DNA of 64,000 bases from Ashinkailepas kermadecensis (GCA_034440615.1 JAOTOM010004624.1:62001-126000); one strand, 5' to 3'. Counted from the first letter of the stretch, positions 20,573-32,994 are shown. Notes: a model not told the origin generated them from the letters alone. Translations and numbers: made by a program.

Positions 20573-21968
20573 TCCGGGCGGCCATACAAGCTTCATTTTG
20601 GTCCACAAGCATATCGTTTCTTTCAAGAAAAATGCGCGCACTTCAAAGGAAATATTGCAGTGGAAGCTCATAATAAAAATACAATGTCCAATCCTCAGTG
20701 AGGGAATTACGACTTGAAACGCTGTTGCTACTAAAACAACAATGTCTAATTCTGAGTGAAGAAATTAGAACTGGAGACGCTGTAACCAGTTATTCAGATT
20801 TCAAAAGCGCGACGGTCGGGCCAGACCGAACCGGTCAGATGCAGTTTTGTCACACGCACACAGGAACAGACTTGACTGGACTTCGCCCTCGCCCACAACC
20901 ATTTCTGCTCCCGGCATTGGCGCTGCATTTGATTTTCAGCCCACACTGGCGCGTGCGATCGCCCGTGGGGACATCCAGGCTGACAATCCGCAAGTGAGTC
21001 AGGTGCTTAAATACTTGATGACGGCGCGGAGAGTCTCGTTTCAGTTGAACTGAGGAGGCACGCCGAAACTTAACGGGACGACGACGGTCGCAGACTACAC
21101 TCGCGACCGCTTCCTCTCCAGTCGGCGTCATTAGCTCAGCGCTGGACTTTGGCGTGCGAGGCAGCGCAGGGTTTGGGAGCAGAGCGCCACACCGGTTCAA
21201 CCCGCAAATGTTGGCTAATTATCTGTCATTCCGTTCTAAATGTCAACAGCACGTGGTTCTGTTCGTACCGACGAAACCTACGTTGATGAGTAACCTTTTT
21301 TCTGGAAGCATTACGGAACCAAGCATGCTCCGTTGATTCTCAGAAACCCGACATATTTGAGCACGAAGCATATTTGAGCAAAACCGAGCGACATATTTGA
21401 GCAAAACCCGTTTCTCTAGGAAAGCTTCACAAAACAATTATGTTCTGTTGCGACTGAGAGCGACGGCGAAGTCCGAGCGAGTAGGCCTCGTGTATATGGC
21501 AAAAGCTAGCCTGAGCAGCCAGGCTAGACACAATCGTCACACCGTTGAAGCCGCAATAACTTTCCGGTTACAGCGCTTGGTGGTATAACTTCTTCATTCT
21601 CAATCAGATTTGCTCTATCCTTTTGTTTTTTTAACCAACTTTTATCTCAATACTTCTAATGAAGTGCGCTTAATTCTTGTTCAGCGAAAGAAGCTTTTTG
21701 CATCACTTCTGCTCTCGAGCAAATGCAATAGATTTCCACGGTGCAATACGGCATTTTAAGTTCTAATTGTCTAGCTCATAGCCAAGCACACTCACTTCCT
21801 GAGATGTACCAACTTCCGTCACGGCATTTATCCTGAAGTACTCTCAATCTTTGTTCGAAGAAAGAGGCTTGCGAATGCAATCCCTAGCGCGAGCAGCTTA
21901 AATACACATTGCACCGCCGCCGGCGCCCTCAGCCCGTCCCGTATCCAGCCACGGCCGGTCAATACCTG
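20573..21968. other. unannotated stretch
   Basis: A partial repeat occurs at 20690-20790 (CTTGAAACGCTGTTGCTACTAAAACAACAATGTC region). A weak tRNA-like string, TTAGCTCAGCGCTGGA, occurs near 21131 without a proper B box. ACATATTTGAGCA is repeated three times at 21350-21400. No gene recognised. Confidence 0.45.
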
Positions 21969-22128
21969 GTTGGTTATTGGTTTTACGACACGTCGACCGA
22001 TGAGTCATGTAGCGTCGCCAATCTCTCACGCCGATTGGTCGCGGGCGAAGAGTAGCGACAGGTGAGACTCGAACCCACGACCTTTCGATTGTGAGACGAG
22101 CATCTTACCCCTAGACCACTCGTCCCCT
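21969..22128 (-). mobile_element. tRNA-Val-like SINE, full length
   Basis: TSD GCCGGTCAATACCTG at 21954-21968 and 22129-22143 (15 bp, perfect). Head, B box, hairpin and tail are all intact. Confidence 0.94.
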
Positions 22129-22231
22129 GCCGGTCAATACCTGCGACATCATGCCACCATGTGACCTGCGTGCCCCGCAGCCCCGTGTCCGTTGGCAGCC
22201 GTCGGTGTTGTTGAACAGCTGTGTGACATAG

Positions 22232-22392
22232 TTGGTTGGTTATTGGCTTTACGACCCGTCGACCGTTGAGTCATATAGCGTCGCCAATCTCTCACGCCGG
22301 TCGGTCGCGGGCGAAGAGTAGCGACAGGTGAGACTCGAACCCACAATATTTCGATTGTGAGACGAGCATCTTACCCCTAGACCACTCGTCCC
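22232..22392 (-). mobile_element. tRNA-Val-like SINE, full length
   Basis: TSD CTGTGTGACATAG at 22219-22231 and 22393-22405 (13 bp, perfect). It lies only about 100 bp from the previous SINE, in the same orientation but with a different target sequence, so it is an independent insertion. Confidence 0.94.
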
Positions 22393-22514
22393 CTGTGTGA
22401 CATAGACTGTGTGACATAGACCGAGCCGGATAACTGTGAACGTAAGGACCGTGACACAGCGTGACACCCATGCTAACGTTGTGCACCAGGCTTGAGGTAC
22501 GTACACCAAATTCG

Positions 22515-22660
22515 AAAAATGAGCTCGATGTCGGCAACACTGCGTAGCCAATGTCGGCTGGTGAGTCCGACATCGGCAACATAGTGCAGCCAATGTCGGT
22601 GGTGAGTCCGATGTCAGCGCAGTGTAGCCAATGTCGGCTGGATCGGAGTCGGCAACATAG
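22515..22660. repeat. short diverged tandem repeat, ~40-bp unit
   Basis: Three to four units built on AGCCAATGTCGGCTGGTGAG and TCCGATGTCGGCAACATAG, with deletions. Confidence 0.8.
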
Positions 22661-24139
22661 TTTGTAATGCACGTAGGATAAATTGGAGGACATATTTTCC
22701 ACAGTTCATTTCCTCTGCCAGATATGGAGCAAGTAACCCAGACTTGAACGATCTGCCGATTTGTTAAAATAGGTTTTACTTATTTCTCAAATTCCTACAC
22801 TTCTGCGGGAGTTGAACACGATTAGATAAATGCCCTCACCGGCTGCCAAGAGAGCCCACCTGCTGTCGGTCCACAAGCTCCTCTCCACGATGCGGTTCCC
22901 AATCCTATGCCTGCAACAGGGGAGACCGACGGCTAGCTGGCCTCTTGGCCTTGCTCGTTCAGCGTCTCTGATGGCGACTTATACTGGCATGGATGTTGAT
23001 GTGTGACCTCTCATGCTTCAGTCACCCCATTGGAAAACAAAGTCGCGGCTCAGTTCGCTGAGCCGGAACAATCTCTGCACAACACATTGCTCTTCCTGTC
23101 GTGTAATGGAGAAAGTTCCGATTCATGTCAGACTTACGACCGTCAGAGCGAACATTGTTAACACCTGCGGCCAGCCACGCTCAGTAAAAGCACCAAACTC
23201 ACAACTACGTTCGTTAACCACTAACTTCGAACTGATTACAATTCACGTCGGTCGAGGCTTTAGACGCGCCAGCCGCTCCCTGACACGGTAATTCTCAAAC
23301 TCGCTCCAGACGGGAAAGGCTGAACGGGAGCGCGAAGCCAAGTGCATCGCCACTGAGCCGAGGAAATGAGCTTGGTGGTCGGGCAACAGGGACACGGAGC
23401 GAAACACTCTCCTGTTGGCGTACACCGTTGCAAAAGCCAATAACTAGCCAACCGACGGCGACGGGAGCGGAAAGGCCTCCCGACTGCGCACACTAGGGGG
23501 CACGCAGCTCAGGTCGGCACCGTCACCGTCGGCGAGCAGCATGCCGTCAGCTCTCGTCAGGCGCAGTTTACTTCCCTATTGTTGTCTACGAGATGGGTCC
23601 ATGTTTACTAGTGATGCTTCAACAGCAGGTAGTGATGTGCAGAAGATATGGAAAATGGAGAAGGGAGCAGTTCGCCCATCCGCCCCAACTTCAAAGTCGA
23701 GGAATGAAGGTAATGTTGAAGGATCCGGCGTGGAATAGAATATCCCTACCTATCAGATTGTTCTGAACTTTTTATTTTCGATCCACCAACTAACCCCAGT
23801 AACAGAAGATCATGCTCATGATTCTCAAAAAGGCTGTCTGCTTTTTCTCAGCAGGCATCATATTTCACGGGGCTCGTAACACAGACCTTGCGCCCATTTT
23901 TGCAAGGTCGCCAGACGATGTCAGACAACTGAGCTGTCTGAGTAGGACTACGCGACAACTGAGCAGGACGTGCCAGAGGGAACTTCTAAAGCATGTCGAA
24001 TGAACGTCGCGAAAGATGCAGGTTAATACACTGGTCTTTATTGCCTGTACCGCTGATACCTGATCACAACCCATTCATGTAATAATTGTATGCAGCACAT
24101 GCTTCACTAGCTGTCTACTGAAGACAATACGTTTTGCAA
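22661..24139. other. unannotated stretch
   Basis: Unique sequence. I see no coding exon, RNA gene or tandem repeat I can support. Confidence 0.45.
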
Positions 24140-24330
24140 CTTAAGATAGATGGTCGGCACGGCCGCCTGGTGCCTCGCCCCCGCCCTTGCCTGGCCAGTT
24201 GCCAATTGGCCATCCCAGCCGAAAGCGTTAATGGGGAGCGCGAGAAGAGATCCGACCGGCTGTGCCGAGCCTGGGGGACCGTTGCAGGCCAGTGTGCTAT
24301 CCACTGAGCTAACTAGGCTACTTCATCATG
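24140..24330 (-). mobile_element. second tRNA-derived SINE family (TAGCTCAG type), copy 1
   Basis: The minus strand starts TAGTTAGCTCAGTGGATAGC (a classic tRNA A box). It continues through GGTCGGATCTC in the B-box position, then TCTCGCGCTC, GGCTGGGATGGCCAATTGGC and GGCACCAGGCGGCCGTGCCG. The copy at 52341-52545 shares these blocks in the same order. Confidence 0.7.
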
Positions 24331-24509
24331 TTGGCAGTATTCTTGCTGGACAATTGACTAATTAGGCAGCCCACAGTAAAAGACAGCCTACGGCCTACAG
24401 GGTGCTTCGGACGAAGCTAATATCGTTACCTGATGTATTACAGTGTAGTCGACCAAAAAACCTTCCGCTTGATGGGATTAGTCTTCGCTAGATACTCTAG
24501 ATGGTATTG

Positions 24510-24812
24510 GCGCTGGCAGGAGAGCGGACTGACCTTTGGTGGTGGCCCTGGCAGCAGAGCGGACTGACCTTTGGTGGTGGCGCTGGCAGCAGAGCGGACT
24601 GACCCTTGGTGGTGGCGCTGGCAGCAGAGCGGACTGACCTTTGGTGGTGGCGCTGGCAGCAGAGCGGACTGACCTTTGGTGGTGGCGCTGGCAGCAGAGC
24701 GGACTGACCCTTGGTGGTGGCGCTGGCAGCAGAGCGGACTGACCTTTGGTGGTGGCGCTGGCAGCAGAGCGGACTGACCTTTGGTGGTGGCGCTGGCAGC
24801 AGAGCGGACTGA
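24510..24812. repeat. minisatellite, 35-bp unit
   Basis: Nearly nine units with core GCGCTGGCAGCAGAGCGGAC then TGACCTTTGGTGGTG. The only recurrent change is CTTTGG/CCTTGG. Confidence 0.95.
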
Positions 24813-24877
24813 TTCGGCGTCTGAGTCATCGTGGAGCGGCACGCCGTTGGCGGCCAGCATCGAGTCGAACATGTCGG

Positions 24878-25135
24878 ACGCGGACTCTGCCAAATACGGC
24901 CACCGTCACACACCTCACCACAACACAACCAACAACAGCTTAGTGAAACATGTCGAACACGGACTCTGCCAAATACGGCCGCCGTCACAGGTCTCACCAC
25001 AACACAACCAACAACAAGGACACAACAGCTCAGTGAAACATGTCAAACATGGACTCTGCCAAATACGGCCACCGTCACACACCTCACCACAATACAACCA
25101 ACAACAAACAAACAACAGCTTAGTGAAACATGTCA
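24878..25135. repeat. long-unit tandem repeat, ~80-91 bp
   Basis: Three units containing GACTCTGCCAAATACGGCC, CCGTCACACACCTCACCACA and AGTGAAACATGTC. Successive spacings are about 80 and 91 bp, owing to CAACAA slippage. Confidence 0.88.
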
Positions 25136-26094
25136 AAGAAACGTTGAGACCGAGAAACGTTGTTCTAAGTAAACTTAGCCACATAAAAGTATTTACTTTA
25201 GCCAGAATCTTTGATTTTAGCCCTAATAGGGAAATATGCAACTGTCGGCGGCCAACACAAATAAGTGACAAATAAATAATAACGAATGAGTCATGGAAAA
25301 CGCAAACATTCGTCTGGTGCAGTTTGTTGCGTCTTTAACAATAAGGAAACGGTCAAAGTTGCATTCTAATAACTTGGCTCGTTATAGCGCGACGGCTGGT
25401 TGAACATTTTCGGAAGCTCACTTGACCATGACCATGGACTTGTCCATGTCTATGGACAAGTCCATGTCTAATACATTGCTCACTTGACTAACTCGATGAC
25501 CATGTACGACCTGAACCAAAAATTTTCACACATGCTAAATGGTTGGGAAAATGTCTTGCCAAATTTCGGTGCGCTGCCACGCGACGATTTTTTTCTCTAT
25601 CCGCGGGAAACCTTGGGGGAGGGGGCGGATAAAGACCCCCGGGACGGCGTGGGTTACACGACATTTTCGTAGATGTATGGAACGAGGCACATTTCAGATA
25701 GATCGAGGACCTCATGGAACGTAAATCCCTGCCGAAAATCCTCATAAACACGGGTGAACGAAACCGACTATCAGCCAGCGATGTTGACACTGCGATGTTG
25801 CCATTGGGCACAGCTACACACGAATAACTTTGCATCGATTTCCATGGGGAAAGAAGGGTCAAAATGCCTGACCACGTGAAAGCCTTTTCTGACGCTTCGA
25901 ACACGCACTGTTCACGCTCGACGGCGCGCTGCCGACGTGTTTTTCAGTTCAAGTCGCACCATCTATCGCCGCGCCCGTGACACCCTTGCACCGTGTTTGC
26001 AGCGTCCGACTGCCGGCTCAAAGCGCTCCAAGGCGAGCGTAACTTGACATCAGCCAGGACAAATGGCAGGGATTGTTTCGGGACTACTGCACAC
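25136..26094. other. unannotated stretch with nested palindromes
   Basis: At 25421-25472 ATGGACTTGTCCATG occurs followed by TATGGACAAGTCCATG, each itself palindromic. At 25612-25650 a G-rich block followed by ACCCCCGGGAC resembles a block at 26655-26695. No gene recognised. Confidence 0.5.
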
Positions 26095-26345
26095 ATCGTG
26101 GTTTACGGCAAGCGCGGAGCGCCACTTGATAATACAGCCTGGACCACCGGCGGACGCCTCACACTCGGCGGTCTACACAGGATATTTGGTTCCGCTTATG
26201 CAGTGTACGACTGGGCCACCGGCGGACACCTCTCCTCATACACAGGATATTTTGTTCCGCTTATGCAGTGTACGACTGGGCCACCGGCGGGCACCTCTCC
26301 TCACACTCAGCGGTCTACACAGGATGATTGGCTCCGCTTATCCAG
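26095..26345. repeat. tandem repeat, ~66-76-bp unit
   Basis: About 3.5 units with GGCCACCGGCGGACACCTCTC, GGTCTACACAGGATATTT and TTCCGCTTATGCAGTGTACG. Confidence 0.88.
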
Positions 26346-26717
26346 TGTTGGCCCAATGACCAAAATCAGGAGCTGTACAACATGCCCACATTACCAACTA
26401 CAGCACGCTCGATTATTCGCTTGTGTTCGCTGGCATTGCATTCTGAAGATGAAAACCAAATGCAAGTTTAATGAAAATTAGATAGTTCAACAAGCACGAA
26501 AGAAGCACCGCACACCGTCCCAATCATGTCTGCAAGAACAGCTGTGCCTGCGGCGCGTCCACCAGGCGCATGCGCTGCACTGCAGCCTGCACCGAGCAAC
26601 GCATGGATACGAGTCAAAGGCAGACATTTTCCCATTTCCGACTGTTCTGCCTAGGGGGGGGGGGGGGGGCGGCGGATAATGACCCCCGGGACTCGCTCGA
26701 CGCGTCCAATCAACCGA

Positions 26718-26788
26718 TGGGCGCGATACGACCAATGGAGTCGATGCGCCCTAAAGCCCAAGAACTAATCACGCAACCAATCAACCAC
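26718..26788 (+). mobile_element. ultra-short hairpin retroposon, plus-strand copy
   Basis: GGGCGC, a loop containing ACGACCAATGGAGTCGAT, GCGCCC, then CTAAAGCCCAAGAACTAATC and a CAACCAATCAACC tail. CCAATCAACC flanks both sides (26706-26715 and near 26778) and may be the TSD. Confidence 0.75.
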
Positions 26789-27154
26789 TGGGCACATGCC
26801 ACCCGCTGTGTGACGTCACCAACGAGTTCATTGACACACCCCAGTAGTTTTGGCATTCCATCGCACTCCAGTAGGCAGCTAGAGATTGATCGTGGGGAAA
26901 GACAGATGGGGGGGGGGGGCACGAATTGTTTTAGAAGGGAGAATCAGTTGTGCCCAGTGACTCACTCTTGAATACACTATTACTTCAAGGGAAAGCCTGA
27001 GCATGACACGTACAGGTTTCGCTACGTCACGGCCAGCACACAGCACACGCTGGTCTGGTCCAGCCAAACTCGCCGTCACCACAGCCAGCGTGCAGACGCT
27101 GTCAGCCTAAAGACAACCGGCTCAGCACCTGTACCACAGTGGCCTGACCTGCAC

Positions 27155-27215
27155 TGACCTCCCGGACTGACCTGACCTCCCGGACTGACCGGACCTCCCG
27201 GACTGACCTGCACCA
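27155..27215. repeat. short tandem repeat, 18-bp unit
   Basis: Three to four copies of CCTCCCGGACTGACCTGA. Confidence 0.85.
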
Positions 27216-27251
27216 CAGCTGGGCTGGCCCACAACACGGCCGGCCCGGCTG

Positions 27252-28257
27252 CCCTATTAGGGGGAAGCTCATAAGATCTACTTTCAGAAGATCTACGTTC
27301 AGAAAATATATTTTCACAAGATCTACTTTCGGGTCTGAATGTTCAGAAGATCTACTCCCAATTCTGAATGTTCAGAAGATCTACAAATAGGCCTCAAATG
27401 CTCAGAAAGAAGATCCACTCCCCAATGCAAATGTTCAGAAGATCTACTGATAGCTTGAAATGTTCAGAAGATTTACTGATAGCTGGAAGTGTTCAGAAGA
27501 TCTACTCGGAGGAGGGAAATGTTCACAAGATCTACTCACGGGACCGGATTGTTCGGAATATTTACTCTCAGGTCGGAATGTTCAGAAGATCTACAAATAG
27601 GCCTCAATTGTTCAGAAGATCTACTGCTGGAAATGTTCAGAAGATCTACTACTGAAAATATTCAGAAGATCTACTCGGAGGATGAAAGTGCTCACAAGAT
27701 CTACTCTCGGGACTGGATGCTCAGAAGATCTACTATCTAGGTTAGGTTAGGTCAGGTTGGGTCACGTTAGGTTAGGCTAGGTTAGGTTAGAACATTCCGG
27801 GCCAGGAGTAGATCTTCTGAACATTCAGTCCCGAGAGTAGATCTTGTGAACACTTCTATCCTCCGAGTAGATCTTCTGAATATTTCTAGCAGTAGATCTT
27901 CTGAACATTCCCAGTAGTAGATCTTCTGAACACTTGAGGCCTATTTGTAGATCTTCTGAATATTCCGACCTGGGAGTAGATCTTGTGAACACTTTCGTCT
28001 TCGAGTAGATCTTCTGAACAATTCAGACCTGGGAGTAGATCTTGTGAACATTTCGAGCTATCAGTAGATCTTCTGAACATTTGCATTGGGGAGTAGATCT
28101 TCTGAACACTTGAGGCCAATTTGTAGATCTTCTGAACATTCAGACCGGGGAGTAGATCTTGTGAACATAGATCTTCTTAAAATAGATCTCCTGAACGTAG
28201 ATCTTCTCAAAATAGATTTTCCGAAAGTAGATCTTATGAGCCTCACCCCCTATAATA
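27252..28257. repeat. ~1 kb palindrome of interspersed AGATCTTCTGAACA units around a TTAGG tract
   Basis: The left arm (27252-27736) holds about 17 copies of TTCAGAAGATCTACT separated by variable spacers of about 10-17 bp. The right arm (27791-28257) holds the same units and spacers in reverse complement and mirrored order (for example GAGGCCTATTTG, ATTCAGTCCCGAGAG, ATTTGCATTGGGGAG and TATCCTCCGAG). Both outer ends read GATCTTATGAGC followed by CCCCCTA-type sequence. It is not a CRISPR array: the unit is half of a palindrome (AGATCT) and the spacers repeat between arms. Confidence 0.9.
27737..27790 (+). repeat. degenerate (TTAGG)n telomere-like tract at the palindrome centre
   Basis: Ten or eleven five-base units, GGTTA or variants (GGTCA, GGTTGGGTCAC, GGCTA), all in one orientation. 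TTAGG is the arthropod-type telomere repeat. Here it is interstitial. Confidence 0.85.
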
Positions 28258-28315
28258 CAGCTGACTGGACTGGGCCACAGTACAGTTAGCTGTCCAGTTA
28301 TCAGTGGGCCGCCAC

Positions 28316-28800
28316 ACAGTCCTATGGCTGGGCCTCTACGTGGTCAGACGGCTGGGCCGCCCTACAGCCAGAAGGCTGGGCTACAGTTAGATGGCTGGAC
28401 CGCCATACAGTCAGATGGCTGGACCGCCATACAGTCAGATGGCTGGGCTACAGTTAGATGGCTGGGCCGCCACACAGTCAGATGGCTGGGCAAGCCTAGT
28501 CAGATGGCTGGGCAGGCCAATAGTCAGACGGCTGGACTACAGTCAGATGGCTGGGCCGCCCTACAGTCAGATGGCTGGGCCGCCATACAGTTAGATGGCT
28601 GGGCCGGCCTACAGTCAGATGGCTGGACCGGCATATAGTCAGACGGCTGGACTACAGTCAGATGGCTGGGCCGCCCTACAGTCAGATGGCTGGGCCGCCC
28701 TACAGGCAGACGGCTGGGCCGCCCTACAGGCAGACGGCTGGGCCGCCCTACAGTCAGACGGCTGGGCTACAGCCACATGGCTGGGCCGGCCAGACATCGT
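28316..28800. repeat. minisatellite, ~24-bp unit
   Basis: About 20 units with core GATGGCTGGGCCGCCCTACA then GTCA. Unit length varies between 15 and 27 bp. Confidence 0.93.
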
Positions 28801-28929
28801 AATTGTTTCAATGCAACGGATTGAAACAATCCGTTGCGCTGCCGGTCCCCTAACGGACGCTGCCGGTCGCCTAACACGTAGGCACGTGGGTAATCACGTA
28901 GGCAGCCATCGGCACCTACGTGACTGCGC

Positions 28930-29297
28930 TGTCCGTTCCCGCGAGATCTGCGCTGTCCGTCCCCGCGTGGCCCCACCGTCCGTCCCCGCGTGGCCCCACC
29001 GTCCGTCCCCGCGTGGCCCCACCGTCCATCCCCGCGTGGCCCCACCGTCCGTACCCGCGTGGCCCCACTGTCCGTCCCCGCGTGGTCCCACCGTCCGTCC
29101 CCGCGTGGCCCCTCCGTCCGTACCCGCGTGGTCCCACCGTCCGTACCCGCGTGGTCCCACCGTCCGTCCCCGCGTGGCCCCACCGTCCGTACCCGCGTGG
29201 CCCCTCCGTCCGTACCCGCGTGGTCCCACCGTCCGTACCCGCGTGGTCCCACCGTCCGTACCCGCGTGGCCCCACCGTCCGTGCCGCGTGGTCCTCG
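28930..29297. repeat. minisatellite, 23-bp unit
   Basis: About 15 units of CCGTCCGTCCCCGCGTGGCC plus CCA, with C/A and C/T alternation at two positions. Very GC-rich. Confidence 0.95.
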
Positions 29298-31069
29298 CTG
29301 TCAGTCCGTAACGGGGCCGTGGCCGTCGGCGCCCACGTGAGAGCGGTCTCGTCAACTGGACGCGCAACAGGCCCCATCCCGCCCTGCAGGCCCTCACGGA
29401 CGCCGCGCCGCGCCAGTATTATGGCCGGCGCCATAAAGCACGATACAATCGCTGCAGACACACGCACGTCACGGTGAAACGAGCAGCTCGACGCCGCCAG
29501 TTGAGATCCGGGCGGAGATGGTCGCCTGCAGCTGGCTGGCGATAAGACTGCGAATTGAGTAATGCGGGCGCGGCAGGAGCACGCTTTGGCTGGCTTCATG
29601 CAAAGTAAATTCGCCGGCGGAATCCGGTTGAATGAGATGGTACCGGCTATGGACATTCAAAAATATGAAATATCATTCTTCCGGACACATAAACGGCAGT
29701 AAAACCAAGGAAAATTGAATACATCCGAAAAAGCACCTTACGTGCGCACAAGGACAATGTCATAGCTCAGTTGTAAATCACACGATCATTTTCCAAGCCG
29801 AAGAATCTACAGAGTCCAAAGTACCGAAGAATCTACAGCGCAGAATCTATAGTCATCCAGGCGGAAAGGTGGTGAGACGCCCTGTGCCGCTTTCATGTCG
29901 TTTCCAAAAAAAAAACACAAAAAAACGCCGTTGGAATTGACGGAACACGTGGAACGTGGATCACATACTGTATGTGGTGAATCCCATCGTATAGGAGGGT
30001 AAAAGGGAATGAATGGTTTTTCTTACGTAAAGTCATCCCGCTGAAGAGATTCAAATGTTTTAAATCTAGGTATCAGATATCAATAGAGCTGTTCACCACA
30101 CAAGCATAGTGGTGTTTGCCAAGTACTAGCAGCAGCTGACTAGCACACCTTCACACACCTAGACACCGTCACTAGCAGGCACTGCATGACCAGCACAGCC
30201 GATGCTCCGCAAAGTCCACATACACAACAGACGTAAAAAGTGTACCCATATACTAGCATACTATGCACTCTGTACAGAAAGCATACTATACATAGACAAC
30301 ATTGTTAATTGTTCTCATAGTATTCTTCATTTCTTTTTAATAACAAATCAAAGAAAACTATTCGTACTCATTACGAATAAATATATTCCCGATGCTCTGT
30401 AGCATAATGCTGCAAGGGATTTAACAAATTCCCGGTGATTGTGCGAAATTGGAGGGGCAACGGTGGGTAAACGACCTTTCTGTTTACGAGGAGCGCGTAT
30501 ATCAAAATGGTAAACTGCATTGTCGCGTATCTTTGAAGGGGATTATATGTTTTGGTTTCTTTTTTTAACCAGATGATCACGAGAAAGCCTTTTCCATGCA
30601 AGAGCAGGCAATCAAAAGAAGAAGGCAAACCGCACTTTCTTTAAGAGTTGAAGACTTCGTAGAATTTACAATTCCACAATCTTCCCGTAAGCTTTAACTT
30701 ATAAGCTATAACTATATAACTATATATAACTATATAACTATATAACTACATAAGCTATATAACTTATAACTTCCCGTAAGCTTTAGCTTTAACTTTAACT
30801 TTAACCGTATCCCAAGCGTAGCGTCAGCTCCAACCTCCATCCCTATGGTCGCTGGTATATATAAATTACTATCCCAATGGTATTGCCGCTGGCCGGTAAT
30901 CCCTTGGACCACATAGCTTCCGAAACAGATCCTGACAAACGGCGTCCTGCCGGGATCCCGGCAGCGATCTCGGCGCACCAATAAAAGCGGCGCGTCGCAT
31001 TTCGACTGGGACGTGGCTGGCTACGGCCCAAGGCGGACCAGCGATATACATGGCAGGCACCACACATCC
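29298..31069. other. unannotated stretch with AT-rich simple repeats
   Basis: 30695-30770 is a TATAACTA-type simple repeat. 30781-30806 is GCTTTAACTTTAACTTTAAC. No gene, RNA or mobile element recognised in the rest. Confidence 0.5.
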
Positions 31070-31215
31070 ACAGCGCAGCTATCGCACCTCAGGGATGGCC
31101 AGCAACTGTCGGCACTGGCGGCGAACAATCTTCACCTCAGAAATGGCCAGCAACTGCCGGCACTGGTAGCGAACAATCTCCACCTCAGAGATGGCCAGCA
31201 ACTGTCGGTACAATT
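31070..31215. repeat. short tandem repeat, ~49-bp unit
   Basis: Three units with CACCTCAGGGATGGCCAGCA and ACTGTCGGCACTGG then CGAACAATCT. Confidence 0.88.
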
Positions 31216-32047
31216 CTAATATAATATTATATATCATAATAAATACAATACAGCAACAGCGAACAATCTCGCTCCAGCGGCATTCCAGTTATTTCACATC
31301 ACTGAGCAGAAAAGAACATTTAATGAAACGCCGGTGACCTCCGGCATGGAGCGCACAATGATCGAACTATCTCGAAGTCTTCTCCATGGCGCCGATATTA
31401 ACATTAGGTTGTTCCAATTAATGTTAGGCGAATGTTCGACGGTGGGTCCCTGGCACGCGTCCCGAATGACGCCGCGATAGTGCAATACCTTCGAGAACGT
31501 TTCGAGCGATGGCAACAAGCCTTAATCCGGAGCTATTCAATGACAACGTTAATCTAGATAAAATATGTTGCCTGGCAAGGACGTAAAACTTTATGGTTGC
31601 TTTCCTTATCTTCAGGTACAATGGGTCGGTCTGAGGGAAACTTTAAACGGTGATAATACATAGATAATTTGCATTCGCTTCAACGCTGGTGACTGATACC
31701 TTGTGAACCGAAGTCCGATAGCGGAAGTTTGACAGTTTCCCCAGCTTTCCGCCAAAAGATCAGGACATACGATACGACGCGATTGCCCCACAGCGCGTGC
31801 AACAGAAGTTACACCAGCCTACGCCTATCACTGACATTGCATTCTCGTGGTGTCACGACACCCCACTGTACCTCCTTAGGCCGGAACTGGCGGTAAATAC
31901 ATCACCTGATGCTCGCACCACGCGTGCGCGACATGCACATCTCTCTCTGGCATGCTCTTGGATCGTCGGAGGCCGCCTCAAGCACGGCGCAGCTCCGCAC
32001 CCGGCCGGCCGAGGCGCTTTCCGCCCAGCAACGATCGGCAGTCTCGC
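31216..32047. other. unannotated stretch
   Basis: Unique sequence, no supported feature. Confidence 0.4.
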
Positions 32048-32373
<326 letters not shown>

Positions 32374-32994
32374 CCCCCCACCCCACTCCCAGGCGGACAG
32401 GCATCCTGCCCACATACACTTTTTATGTCGGAAACACCAGACCACCACCCGTACCACCAACACCAACACCACCCGTCGTATGCACCAGAAGACCGAAGAG
32501 CGGAGCGTCGTACGGCGTTCATTGGAACGAGCCGCCAGACGAGGGTGGAAGTCCTTTTGTTGTTGTACTGGCGCTTTAGATACGGTCAGCCTCCGCATCA
32601 ACACGCACCATAATTTAAGAATCAGGTGTACATCGCATCGCAGGCACACTCGAGCGTCAGCTGCCAAACGGACAACCGAAGCCACGGATCGCTCTGCCGC
32701 CCGAGGATTAGCGGTGACGTGACGACGTTGTGACGCACGTTGCCCGCCGCCACGCTTGGGCTGCTGAGCTCGCGTGATACCACGTCAGGGTGGCAACGAC
32801 GTGGTAGGCTGCGAAGCACGCCACCTGCTTCACAGCCCTTTTCGTTGCAGAGGTGACATAGTTTTTCGCTGTGCTCTTCTGGCATACTTTTGATGTGCCA
32901 TGGGCAGCTTATCCTCTCGGGGAAATGATTGATGATTATTATTTGATTATTTGATTATATTTGATTACTTGATTATTGATGGTAATGATTGATT
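32374..32994. other. unannotated stretch
   Basis: Includes a small imperfect TGATTATTTGATTA repeat at 32928-32990. No gene recognised. Confidence 0.45.

Noticed and set aside
21125..21200. tRNA-like sequence (TTAGCTCAGCGCTGG)
   Set aside because: No acceptable B box at the right distance and no cloverleaf.
27252..28257. CRISPR-like array (regular repeats with variable spacers)
   Set aside because: The genome is eukaryotic, the units are only half-palindromes around AGATCT, spacers recur between the mirrored arms, and there are no cas genes.
28767..29656. Overlapping 160-246-codon frames on both strands
   Set aside because: Produced by the 23-bp GC-rich array. Repeated GPRGYGRW/PAWPHRPS peptides only.
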